Shown here piece by piece: positions 1 to 8,567 of a DNA stretch of 58,503 nucleotides. Under the pieces are notes generated by a model. The model was not told the origin of the DNA. It did no database searches and saw nothing but the letters and a program-made list of their open reading frames with translations. The translations under genes and the position numbers were made by a program. Within the stretch, counting starts at the first letter, position 1; each line of letters begins with the position of its first letter. Source of the stretch: Bryobacterales bacterium (lineage in GTDB: Bacteria; Acidobacteriota; Terriglobia; Bryobacterales; Bryobacteraceae); contig PLRS01000142.1 of the NCBI GenBank assembly GCA_003164035.1, forward strand, positions 1 through 58,503, given 5' to 3'.

Positions 1-549
1 CCGCCGTGGCGCACGCACTTCTGCCGGCAGTCCTGCCTGCCGCGTAGGCAGTTGTACCGACGTTTGCCTCCCCATGTATTACAGCCCGCCGGGGCTCGAC
101 GAATCGTGGCGCGGACTCTCACTCCGCTGCGTCGGCTTTCGAGCCAAGATTCGTGTCTTTCGTAGCGCCGGCGATCTCCGTCGCCGGTGTCTTTGGTTAC
201 GGCTATGCTGCCATGTGGGGCAGCCAATCATGGCTGCAGCCGCCTTTAGGCGGCTCTTCCCGTCGCACGCCTTTCCACCCATTTCGTGGACATCACACTA
301 ACGAGGCTGCGCCTCAGACCGACGAGCATGTGAATCTCGGTGCTGCACTGTCAGCAGGGTTCCGATGGCCTGCAGCGCAAGGGAAGGACACCTACGGTTT
401 CCTTCCCTTGCATCCCTTTCTTCCCTTGGCCGGCCACCCTATCGTGCGCTCGCCCTGGAATTGCAATCTTCGCCCCGGCCTGTTCCTGCTCGCTGATGAA
501 GCACCGGCTCCGCTTGCGCGCATGAGATGGAGGATGATATATCACCTCC
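1..549. other. Intergenic region, no gene supported
   Basis: No reading frame here has a convincing start, ribosome binding site or recognisable product. The ORFs seen are short and compositionally driven. The stretch holds repeat-like DNA: a palindromic unit at 215-255, and around 105-130 a segment close to GCGGACTCTC that recurs at about 18212 and 28340. It probably is intergenic repeat sequence flanking the broken gene downstream. Confidence 0.5.
215..255. repeat. Palindromic repeat beginning GTGGGGCAGCC
   Basis: Two hairpins sit back to back. The first has GGGCAGCCA facing TGGCTGC. The second has AGCCGCC facing GGCGGCT around TTTA. The same ordered pieces occur at the end of the larger palindromic element at 21345-21486, read on the opposite strand, so this looks like a partial or degraded member of the same dispersed family. 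Confidence 0.55.
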
Positions 550-2033
550 ATGAATGGGACCACCGTAAGGCGATCGCCTGGCCGGAAAGGCACCCCGCAA
601 GCGAAGCCGGAAACAAAGCTACCACAGACCGTGGCCGACGTGCTGAACCGGCACGTCGTTCTGGAAACCGAATCCATCGACCGCATGTATTTGAACGTCT
701 TCGTCGGTCGGCTCCAGATCCTTGAAGGCGCGTTGCACTTTATCCGCCACCGGCGCAAGGCTAAGGTCCTTGCCACCAATGCCGTTGAGCCCATGACGCG
801 GGCTTTCGTTCAGGCAATCGAGCAGTTCGTCAAAGAGCAGCGGATTCCTATGGTGAACTTCGAAAAAGGGCGGCGCAAGGACGAGGTCGCCGCCGAGTTT
901 CGAGCCCAATATCCCCATCGCGAAGGCGTCGTCTTCGTCGGCAAGGCCCAGGAGAAGTGCGCCGTTTATCGCACCGAGAAACGGCACAATCCCAGGAAGA
1001 ATACCGGCTATGCCTGGATCGTCAAATCCACCGCCCTGGTGAATCACTACTACTTCTATTGCGTGGACGAAGATTTCGGCCCGTTCTTTCTCAAGTTCTG
1101 CTCCTACTTCCCCTACAACGCCAAGCTCTGCCTCAACGGCCACGAATATGCCAAGCGCCAACTGGAGCGCGAAAAGATCTCCTACCAAGCTTTAGACAAC
1201 GGCGTCCAATCCTGCGCCAACCCCAAGCGCCTGCAAACCATCTGCGATTCCCTCTCGGCGGGCAAGATCGACGCCCTACTCCGCAAATGGCTTTTGATCG
1301 GGGGGTCACCAAAACCACTCCCGGCAGGTTCCGCACTCGCGTCATCACCGACGGCGTGATTCCCTCCCTCCATGTCGACTATAAGGGGACCCGCATCAAG
1401 CAATACCATAAAGAAGGTCAGGCGCTCCGCACGGAGACGACCATCAACAATACGCGAGACTTCTATATCGGAAAGAGCCTGCGAAACTTGCCCGCTCTCC
1501 GCGAGATCGGCTTCCAGGCCAATCGCCGCCTCCTGGAAACCCAGACCATCACCCACGACAGCATTCTCGCCGAGGAGATCTTCCAGCAGTTGAATCGTCC
1601 CCGCATCGTAGACGAACAGCGGGCCTCGGCCCTGCGGTTTACCGATCCGATGGTGCAGGCGGTCTGGAACGCTATGCTGTTATTCGATCTGCTCCCGGCC
1701 GGATTCTCCAACCGCGACCTGCGGACGAATCTCGCTGCTCTGTTGGGAAAACTTGTTGAAGAATTCACCCAAGGCCGCATGACCTATCAGCTACGGCGCC
1801 TCCGGCTTCACGGGCTGATCGAACGCATTCCCAACACCCATCGCTATCGCCTTACCAGTTTCGGCTTCCGAGCCGCCGTCTTCTGCACGCGAACCTACGC
1901 CCGAATCCTGCGATCGGGGCTCGGCCTTAGCCTCCCGGCCACTTCCTCATTCCCATGTTCGCTGCGCCGTAGTTTCGATAAACTCGAACGAGAGGTCAAC
2001 GCGTGGGTGGATCAAGCCAAACTGGCCGCGTAA
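550..2033 (+). pseudogene. Broken gene of an unnamed conserved protein family (internal deletion and frame change)
   Basis: Two good coding stretches lie in different frames. The first (550 to about 1291) begins MNGTTVRR and includes VADVLNRHVVLE, the aromatic stretch NHYYFYCVDEDFGPFF and KIDALLRKW. The second (about 1293-2033) runs from FDRGVTKTTPGRFRTRV to a C terminus WVDQAKLAA. From memory of this widespread but unnamed family, the two halves are normally separated by further residues. The break at 1290-1293 is therefore read as an out-of-frame internal deletion, not a simple one-base shift. The translated halves still look conserved, so inactivation may be recent. The first frame stops at 1359 after a short out-of-frame tail. 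No function is assigned. An alternative is a sequencing or assembly error at 1291. Confidence 0.6.
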
Positions 2034-2128
2034 AACTTGACTCAAACGCATCAAGTTGTCTTCCTCAAGGAGTCTAGCTGGTTCCGAAGCTGGTTCTCCA
2101 CGTGGGGCACACGATAAGAAAAAGTTAC

Positions 2129-2896
2129 CTACCCTTCGAAGCGCAAACACGCCCGCCCCAGATAAATCTCATCTCCCGGCCTCAGTCGCTCGCCGCGGCG
2201 GTTGCCGGCGGGCACTTCGATGGAGCGGCCGTCGCGGAAAACGCGGGTGCCGAATTCGCTGCCGTCGTCGGCCACGCGATACTGGCCGTCTTCGCGGCGA
2301 ATGTGGGCGTGCTGGCGCGAGACGGTGCCGTTGGCTTCGTGAGCGTTCTCTTCGAAAACCACGTCGTTGCGGCGCACCACGCGCTGTTCGCTATCGGTGA
2401 GCTCACTCAAGCGGCCGATGTTGGTGCGAGGTTTATCCAGAACGTACGCGTCGCATGCGGCTTTGCCTTTTACCACCACCAGGCGGCCGACGGGTGTTTC
2501 CACAGCGGGTTTGGCGGGTTCGCGCTGGTAGTCGATGAAAAACGGTTTATCGCCGGCGGGGGAAGTCAAAATCTCCACCGTGAAGCTGCGCGGGATCTGG
2601 CAGCCGGCGGCCTCGAGCGCCTCGCGAATATCGTTTTCCAGACGCTTGTCTTCGCCGAATGCCGCGGCCAGCAAATTGCGCCGGGCCTCTTCGGCGGCAA
2701 CCAGGGTGACCTGGACGCGCGGAAACGGAAATACGCGCCGGCCGTGCGCCAGCACTTGCACCTGCTCCTCGACGGATTCGAGCAGAGCATGGTGGAGCGT
2801 AACCAGGTCGCCCGATTCGGCCTGCCCGAAAAGGCGCTCGGTGGCGCTGCGAAAGCCGCGTTCGATGGTTTTTTCAATTTCCGAAAACAGGCTCAT
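2129..2896 (-). CDS. FHA domain protein, FhaA-like (DUF3662 plus FHA)
   Basis: This 255-residue protein is predicted to bind phosphothreonine partners of the neighbouring kinase. The N-terminal part (about 1-130: FSEIEKTIERGF, then VTLHHALLESVEEQVQV) resembles the N-terminal domain of actinobacterial FhaA. The C-terminal part (about 155-255) is an FHA domain with NIGR in the first strands, SRQHAHI near residue 193 and a glycine-rich end GDEIYLGR. Its ATG overlaps the stop codon of the upstream SEDS-PBP gene by four bases (ATGA), so the two are translationally coupled. It is the last gene of the operon running from 10938. There is no signal peptide or membrane segment, so it should be cytoplasmic. 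The FHA assignment is firm; the partner is inferred from context. Confidence 0.88.
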   Translation of the reverse strand: MSLFSEIEKTIERGFRSATERLFGQAESGDLVTLHHALLESVEEQVQVLAHGRRVFPFPRVQVTLVAAEEARRNLLAAAFGEDKRLENDIREALEAAGCQIPRSFTVEILTSPAGDKPFFIDYQREPAKPAVETPVGRLVVVKGKAACDAYVLDKPRTNIGRLSELTDSEQRVVRRNDVVFEENAHEANGTVSRQHAHIRREDGQYRVADDGSEFGTRVFRDGRSIEVPAGNRRGERLRPGDEIYLGRACLRFEG

Positions 2897-5800
2897 GGAT
2901 GAATCAGCCCCAGTTTCACGGCTGCATTGACGATATCCGCCGCGGCGGGAGCGGCCGCGGTGCCGCCGTACACTCCATTTTCCACCAAAACCGAAAACGC
3001 GATTTTGCGCTGGGTGGCTGCAGGCGTTGCGCCGAAAGGCGCGAAACCGATGAACCAGGCGTGCGAAGGCGCGTCGGCAAGCTCCGCCGTGCCGGTTTTG
3101 CCGGCGACGGGGACGGCAGCACCGGCGGCGCTCCGGCCGGTGCCGGAAGTGACCACCTCGCGCAGGAATCGCCCCAGGGTCTGAGCGGCATCGGCGCTGA
3201 GCGCGGTCCTGGGCGGGTCGGTGCGGAGGTTGGTTTCATCGGTGATCCAGCGGCCTTGCGGCATGGCGCCGCCGGCGGCCACGGTCGCAGCCACGCGCGC
3301 CAGTTGGAACGGCGACGCCACCACCTGTCCCTGTCCGTACGACGATTGCGGCAGCGACTTTTTCAATTGCGCGGCGGTGTTGGGAGCGCCGGTGGCAATG
3401 CCCAGGATGCCGGCTGCGTCGAACAGCGCGTCGGCACCCACGTCGTAGGCGCCGAGCTGCGCGAAATAGGCGTTGCAGGAGACCACGATGCCGCGCTCGA
3501 GGTCGAGCGTGCCATGCGGCGCTCTATCCTGCACGTCGTCGCGGATGGGGCGTTTCGAACCTTTTATATAGTTGCCGACGCGGCCGTCCGGAAGGCGGAT
3601 GCACTCGTAAGTTTTGTGAATCAGCGAAGGGTCCTTGCGCAGCGCCGCGATCGCCGTCACCACTTTGAATGTCGAGCCCGGCGGATAAAGGCCGAAACGG
3701 GCGCGGTCGAGATAGGGATTGGCGTCCGGCTTCTCCGCCACGTTCGCCTGGGCCGCATCGGGCGCGAGCGGCAGACTCACTGCCGCGAGTAAATCTCCAT
3801 TGGCGGGATCGAGCACCACCGCCGCGCCCTTCTGCTGGCCGGATGTTTCGACAGCGTGGCGCAGAATGGCGGCGACGCGAATTTCGAAGCGCGCATCGAC
3901 CGAGGTGTGTACATCGCGCGGACGGTCGAGCACACGCCGCACGGCCGGGTCCCGCGGATCGAAATGATGGCGGATGAGCGGCACCAGCTCGCGATAATCG
4001 TAGCGAATGACGCGTTCGGTCGCGCCCGAGGGTTCCTTCACTTCCACCAACGTGGGACGGTCGTCGAAACCGCGCAGGCGGCGGGCCTGGTCGCGCTCGA
4101 TGAAGGCCGTATTGGAAGCGGCCCAGCGTGTGCGCGTGCGCAAATCGCCGAGCAGGTCGAACAACAGGCCGCCGAAAGGATAATGGCGGAATTCGGTGCG
4201 GGAACAGGCGGCGTCGATATCGATGCCTAATTCGCGATACTCGGCGCGGTGTTTTTCGAGCTCGTTCCAATCGCTGGTGGCCAGAGGCAGGCCGTTGCGG
4301 TCGTAGATGGAGCCTTTGGGAATGCGTTCGATAGCGTCCAGAAAGCGCGGATTGTACTGGAAGCGCCGCATGCCGTCGGCCTGCAAGACCAGCGTGCCAT
4401 GGCCCATGATGGGTCCGGATTCGGCCACCTGCACATAGGCGGCTTTGGCGACTACGGCGGCGAATGCGGCGGCGAAGACTATCGCGAGGCGCTGCGCGGG
4501 AACGCGAAAGGAAACGCGCGATTCGCGGCCGCCGCGGGCGGAGATGGCCAGCAGAATACCCACCACCAGGAAATTGGCGAGCATGGCCGTGCGGCCATAG
4601 CTGAGGAACGGGGTCACCACGCCCGATAGCGGCGCCACGCCCAAGGCGCCGGCGGCGATCAGCAGCAGCTCCAGGGCGGTCGCGGCGGCCAGGCCGGCGG
4701 CCAGAAAGAATTCGTAATCGGAACGGGCGCGCAAGCCGATCCGCAGCGCCCGCCAGACCAGGAACGCGTACAACGCGAACACGGCGACCACCCCGCAGAA
4801 GCCCATCTCTTCGCCCAGGGCGGAAAGAATCAGATCGGTGTGGGCCGCCGGAACCAGTTGCGGATCGCCCATCCCCAGGCCCATGCCGGAAACTCCACCG
4901 GTCGAAAAAGCCCACAGCGAATGCGCCAGTTGATCGCCGCCGTGAACCAGGTTGTCCCAGGGCGAAAGCCACATGGAGACGCGCTCGCCCACGGTGTGCG
5001 GCACGCCCAGGTAGTAGCCGGCCACGAATCCGCACACCACCAGCGCCAGGCCGATGGCGGGCACCAGGGCGCTGGCGCGGGCGACGCCGTAGAGCGAAAG
5101 AAACAGGCAGGCGAAGACCAGCGCCGGCCCCATGTCTCTTTGCAGGAAGAAAAAGACGATGGAGAGCGCGACGCAAACGGCGACCGGCAGGGTAGCCTCC
5201 AGCGGCGGAATGGCGATGCGTCTGGTGAGCGCGGCCAGCTTGGGGCGGGTTTCCCGCGCGTGGCGCAGCAGGTCCCAGCGGTGCGCGAAATATCCGGCCA
5301 GAAAAAATACCAGCAGCAGGCGGATGATTTCGACCGGCTGAAAGCCCAGCAGATTCACTTTGGCGTCGCTCGCGCCCGGGCCGCGGCCGAACGCGATCAG
5401 CAGGGCGGAAAGGGTGAAACTCGCAATCAACGGGACAAAGCTCAGCCGCCCCATCAGGTGTTCGTAATCGACCAGCGCGGCGGCGGCCATCAGCAGCGCT
5501 CCCATGGCCGCGCCCTGGGCGAAATCGGCGAACAGCAAATTGTCGCGCACCGGGTCGCGCAGCGACACCATCAGCATCAACCCCGTTCCCGAGAGCAGCA
5601 TGACCACCGGCAGCAGCGATTCGTCGCCTGAAAATCCGCGCAGGCTCCAAAAGACGTTCACCAGCAGGAATGCCGCGAAGAAGATCGCGATCCACTGCCG
5701 AAACCTGGCGCGGAGCTCGGCCGGAGTGCGCACCACGAATAATGGTTTGAGGAGGTGAAACTGGTCGGCCGAAACCAGCGGGCGGATGCGTCCGACGTTG

Positions 5801-6114
5801 GGAAGGCCGCCCGAAGCGTCGTAGATTTTGCGCGCCAGCTCGGCGCGCAGGCGGCCATCGGCGACGATCCCGAGCGCGGGCAGCAGGTCTTCGCGGGCCG
5901 AGAGCCCGTTCAGATTGGCGATGCGGTGCGCGGCGAGATCCTGATCGATCGAAGCCAGGCCCGCCGTCTTGGCATTCCAAACCAGGTAGAGCCCGGCGGC
6001 GACCAGCGCACCGGCGGCGAGAGTCCAGGCGAGCTCGCGAACGCGCCAGCGGAAGGTAGCCGAGCTTCGCCGCAATTGGGTCCGGTCGGCCGAGGTACTG
6101 CGGGTGATGGCCAT
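2893..6114 (-). CDS. SEDS glycosyltransferase (RodA/FtsW-type) fused to class B penicillin-binding protein
   Basis: A single 1073-residue frame carries both enzymes of septal or lateral peptidoglycan synthesis. After a cytoplasmic N terminus and one membrane segment there is a predicted extracytoplasmic stretch, then the multi-spanning SEDS domain (about 135-560). That domain has the conserved loop LSPWDN, FSTGGVSGMGLGMG and HTDLILSALGEEMGF (the Asp near residue 425 matches the RodA/FtsW catalytic position). A second transmembrane anchor and PBP dimerisation region follow, with GSIYDRNG. The transpeptidase domain has STFK (near 814), SCN (near 877) and KTGTAE (near 1004), so all three catalytic motifs are intact. 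The start is taken at 6114 (MAITRS). A longer frame from 6201 runs into a repeat element and is not credible. In actinobacteria the equivalents are adjacent separate genes, rodA and pbpA. Confidence 0.9.
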   Translation of the reverse strand: MAITRSTSADRTQLRRSSATFRWRVRELAWTLAAGALVAAGLYLVWNAKTAGLASIDQDLAAHRIANLNGLSAREDLLPALGIVADGRLRAELARKIYDASGGLPNVGRIRPLVSADQFHLLKPLFVVRTPAELRARFRQWIAIFFAAFLLVNVFWSLRGFSGDESLLPVVMLLSGTGLMLMVSLRDPVRDNLLFADFAQGAAMGALLMAAAALVDYEHLMGRLSFVPLIASFTLSALLIAFGRGPGASDAKVNLLGFQPVEIIRLLLVFFLAGYFAHRWDLLRHARETRPKLAALTRRIAIPPLEATLPVAVCVALSIVFFFLQRDMGPALVFACLFLSLYGVARASALVPAIGLALVVCGFVAGYYLGVPHTVGERVSMWLSPWDNLVHGGDQLAHSLWAFSTGGVSGMGLGMGDPQLVPAAHTDLILSALGEEMGFCGVVAVFALYAFLVWRALRIGLRARSDYEFFLAAGLAAATALELLLIAAGALGVAPLSGVVTPFLSYGRTAMLANFLVVGILLAISARGGRESRVSFRVPAQRLAIVFAAAFAAVVAKAAYVQVAESGPIMGHGTLVLQADGMRRFQYNPRFLDAIERIPKGSIYDRNGLPLATSDWNELEKHRAEYRELGIDIDAACSRTEFRHYPFGGLLFDLLGDLRTRTRWAASNTAFIERDQARRLRGFDDRPTLVEVKEPSGATERVIRYDYRELVPLIRHHFDPRDPAVRRVLDRPRDVHTSVDARFEIRVAAILRHAVETSGQQKGAAVVLDPANGDLLAAVSLPLAPDAAQANVAEKPDANPYLDRARFGLYPPGSTFKVVTAIAALRKDPSLIHKTYECIRLPDGRVGNYIKGSKRPIRDDVQDRAPHGTLDLERGIVVSCNAYFAQLGAYDVGADALFDAAGILGIATGAPNTAAQLKKSLPQSSYGQGQVVASPFQLARVAATVAAGGAMPQGRWITDETNLRTDPPRTALSADAAQTLGRFLREVVTSGTGRSAAGAAVPVAGKTGTAELADAPSHAWFIGFAPFGATPAATQRKIAFSVLVENGVYGGTAAAPAAADIVNAAVKLGLIHP

Positions 6115-6136
6115 GGTCAGCGAGTTTCTTCCCCGT

Positions 6137-6339
6137 GCAACCGCTCCCTCGTCACCTGTGAAAGAATCACAAATCGCAGGCGGAACCGCCTGCACCACCA
6201 AAACAGGTGCATTGTTTTTAATGGTGGGGCAGGCGGTTCCGCCTGCCCAGCGCGTTTCGGAGAGCTTTTTTCACAGCTTCTCGCGGTCGCGGCTCGGAAA
6301 TGCGCGAGTCCGAGCCGCGACCGCGAGGGAGCGGTTGCC
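6137..6339. repeat. REP-like palindrome with a MITE-like element inside its left arm
   Basis: The outer palindrome has arms GCAACCGCTCCCTCG...CGGTCGCGGCTCGG (left) and CCGAGCCGCGACCG...GGGAGCGGTTGCC (right, 6310-6339). The left arm is split after 6151 and resumes at about 6280. It lies between the SEDS-PBP gene and the kinase gene, where it leaves about 255 bp without coding in an otherwise tight operon. As RNA it would fold into long hairpins and might attenuate transcription between the two genes; that last point is inference. Confidence 0.8.
6152..6279. mobile_element. MITE-like inverted-repeat element, copy 1 (~128 bp)
   Basis: The ends are CTGTGAAAGAA near 6156 and TTTTTTCACAG near 6276, which are inverted copies of each other. 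Inside are two facing hairpins, GCAGGCGGAACCGCCTGC and its reverse complement with TT at the centre, so the whole unit is one imperfect inverted repeat with no room for a gene. A four-base CTCG occurs on both sides (6148-6151 and 6280-6283) and could be a target duplication. A near-identical copy lies at 13499-13624. Confidence 0.7.
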
Positions 6340-6370
6340 GACGAGGCTGGCGCCAAGTTCCCGCGCCGCA

Positions 6371-8365
6371 TCAGTGCGCCACCTGGGCGGGTTGCGCGAT
6401 CTCGGAAAGACGGAAGTTGACGCTGTCGAGGCTATCGCCTAATCGTTTGATCATGGTGTTGGCGTTGCCCCAGGGCGCAACGCCCTGGTAGAGGGAAGCG
6501 GCGCGCTGGTAGTCGTCGGCGGCGCGCTGCACCTGGTCTTTTTCCTGGGGCAGGCCGCGCACGTCGCGCGAATCCCAGAATTCGCGGTCGCCGCGTACCA
6601 TGTAGGCGTAGGCGAGTTGCAGCTTTTCGCGATTGCCGGGCGGATAGCCGCGCTTGCCCGCTTCGTCCAACGCCGCGGAGGCCTTGTCGATATCGAGCGT
6701 GCCGGAAAGGTAGACGCGGGCCAGGCCCAGCTCGGGATCGGGCGATTTGGGGAGCAGGCGCGCCGCTTCCTCGAATTCTTCGATGGCATCGCGCAGGCGC
6801 GCGGGGTCCTTGTGCAGTCCTCCTTCGATACGCGCGATGTGCCCTTCCGCCAGGCGCAGCTCGCCGCGCATGGTATCGTCGGGATCGAGCGACATGGCGC
6901 GGATGAGCATGTTCCAGGCTCGCTGCCAGTCTTTCTCCGCCACCGGCTGGCCGTCGCTGGTGCGATAGGCGGTAATCGTTCGTTCGGCCGATTCCCTCAG
7001 CTTCTGCTTTACCAGGTTGCGCGTCCCCCGCAAGCTGAAAGACGAGGAATCGCCATGCGAAAGTTCCGTCCATTGGGACCAGATCTGTTCGGGATCGGTG
7101 ATCTGCTCGGACTGAATTCGCCGCGCCAGGTTCTGGCCGCCCTGATAGGAGGAGGTCCAACTCCAGATGCCGTAGAGGAAGGCGGCGATGGCGAGCAGCG
7201 CTACCACCTGAATGGCGCGGCGGAAGATAGCGCGACGGTTTGACCGGGCGGGAGCTTTCGGCGGCCAAACCACGGGCGGCGGGGTGCGGCGAGTGGCATC
7301 GGCGTCGGCCGGCTTGACGGATTTGCCGCCCGGTTCCCGGACGGGTTGCGGATCGGCCGGCGGCTCGCGAGCGGTTTCCGGCCGGGTACGGCGGGTGGCA
7401 TCGTCGGCTGAATCGCGGCTGGCGGTGCGGCGGGTGACGTCCGCGTCCGGTTTCGATTCCGGTGTAGCATCCGCCTGAGTTGCGAGTGCCGGCCCATAGC
7501 GCCGGCCGCTCGAATAGACGGCGCGAAAGGCGGCCAAATCCTGGGCAAACGCGCGCGCCGAGGGGAACCGCGCGGCCGGATCGCCCACCATGGCGCGCAC
7601 CAGGATGCGGCGCAACCCCTCCGGGCAGGGGTCGGGCGCGGGCGGGGGCGGGATGCGGGAACGGATCATGCTCTCCAGCCGTTCGGTGCTGGCGGCGTGA
7701 TACGGTTGCAGGCCGGTGACCATTTCGTAGAGCATCACGGCCAGCGCCCACAGGTCGGATTGCACGTCCACGTCGCCCGAATCGAGCCGTTCGGGCGAAG
7801 CGTAGGGTACGCTGCCGAACTCGTTGCGCGTCAGCCGGCGGGAAAGCGATAAGGCTTTGGCGATGCCGAAATCGAGCACACGCACTTCGGCCCGGCTGCC
7901 GATGCGGATGTTCTTGGGCTTGATATCGCCGTGTACGATACCGTGATACGGCTTGCCGTCGATCTCGACGTCCAGGTTATGGGCGTGGTCCAGGGTTTCG
8001 GCCACGGCCTGCGCCACTTCGGAAGCGAATTCCGGGGTCAGCGGGCCGCCGCGCATCCACTCATGCAAGTCGCGGCCGTCGATGAATTCCATGGCCACGA
8101 AGAAGAAGCCGTCCAGGTCGCCGGATTGATATACGCGCACAACGTGGGGATCGATGGCGGCCAGGCGCGCTTGCAGTTCGGCGCCGCGGCGTTCGGCTTC
8201 GATGGCGTCGCGGGTGTCGGCGTCGGAGCTGTGCTCGATCAGCTTGAGCGCCACGGTCTGGGCGGTTTCGCCGTCGAGAGCCAGGTACACATCGGCCATG
8301 CCGCCGCGCCCCAGCTTCTGGCGGATCTCGAACTTTCCGAGCCGGCGCCCGGCGGGGGCAATCAT
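6371..8365 (-). CDS. Serine/threonine protein kinase (PknB-like) with C-terminal TPR-type tail
   Basis: This 664-residue protein has a complete kinase domain at about 12-270: a glycine loop GRGGMADVY, VALKLIE, the catalytic loop HGDIKPKN (about 144-151, a Gly before the Asp, so non-RD type), DFGIAK and the SPE motif ASPERL. A proline-, arginine- and threonine-rich linker (about 290-380) contains three near-identical TRRT motifs, followed by one membrane segment (about 383-403). The predicted extracytoplasmic tail has helical TPR-like repeats (ALDEAGKRGYPPG, QRAADDYQRAASLYQG). It is in the same orientation as the phosphatase and FHA genes, which suggests a kinase, phosphatase and reader module acting on envelope synthesis. 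Repeat-filled spacers sit on both sides. The kinase call is firm; the sensed signal is unknown. Confidence 0.93.
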   Translation of the reverse strand: MIAPAGRRLGKFEIRQKLGRGGMADVYLALDGETAQTVALKLIEHSSDADTRDAIEAERRGAELQARLAAIDPHVVRVYQSGDLDGFFFVAMEFIDGRDLHEWMRGGPLTPEFASEVAQAVAETLDHAHNLDVEIDGKPYHGIVHGDIKPKNIRIGSRAEVRVLDFGIAKALSLSRRLTRNEFGSVPYASPERLDSGDVDVQSDLWALAVMLYEMVTGLQPYHAASTERLESMIRSRIPPPPAPDPCPEGLRRILVRAMVGDPAARFPSARAFAQDLAAFRAVYSSGRRYGPALATQADATPESKPDADVTRRTASRDSADDATRRTRPETAREPPADPQPVREPGGKSVKPADADATRRTPPPVVWPPKAPARSNRRAIFRRAIQVVALLAIAAFLYGIWSWTSSYQGGQNLARRIQSEQITDPEQIWSQWTELSHGDSSSFSLRGTRNLVKQKLRESAERTITAYRTSDGQPVAEKDWQRAWNMLIRAMSLDPDDTMRGELRLAEGHIARIEGGLHKDPARLRDAIEEFEEAARLLPKSPDPELGLARVYLSGTLDIDKASAALDEAGKRGYPPGNREKLQLAYAYMVRGDREFWDSRDVRGLPQEKDQVQRAADDYQRAASLYQGVAPWGNANTMIKRLGDSLDSVNFRLSEIAQPAQVAH

Positions 8366-8415
8366 ATTCTCACTCCCGATGGCCGTTCACCGGGGAAGTG
8401 ACCATTCCAATTGCC

Positions 8416-8501
8416 GGCAACCGCTCCCTGACGGTCGCGGCTCGGACTCGCAGCATGGCGCATCGTACGAGTCAGAGCCGCGACCGTCAGGGAGCGGTTG
8501 C
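8416..8501. repeat. REP-like palindrome, intact copy
   Basis: An almost perfect inverted repeat with 34-base arms: left arm 8417-8450 (GCAACCGCTCCCTGACGG...GGACTCG) and right arm 8468-8501 (CGAGTCAGAGCCGCG...GAGCGGTTGC), separated by 17 bases. It lies in the 202-bp gap between the kinase and phosphatase genes of the same operon. Shares the arm sequence with the copies at 6137, 13419 and 18381. Confidence 0.85.
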
Positions 8502-8567
8502 TTTCCGCGCTGTCGAGACATTGACACGAGGCCTTGCCCAAGCTAAAGCACGTGCCACCAGTTCCAA

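Noticed and set aside
2102-2902. Long plus-strand ORF opposite the FHA gene
   Set aside because: It is antisense to a gene with clear FHA motifs. GC-rich coding DNA yields long reverse frames, and its protein has no recognisable domain.
6115-6201. Longer N terminus for the SEDS-PBP fusion
   Set aside because: The extra 29 residues would be encoded by the repeat element (reading VVQAVPPAI), which also appears in the non-coding gap at 13.5 kb.
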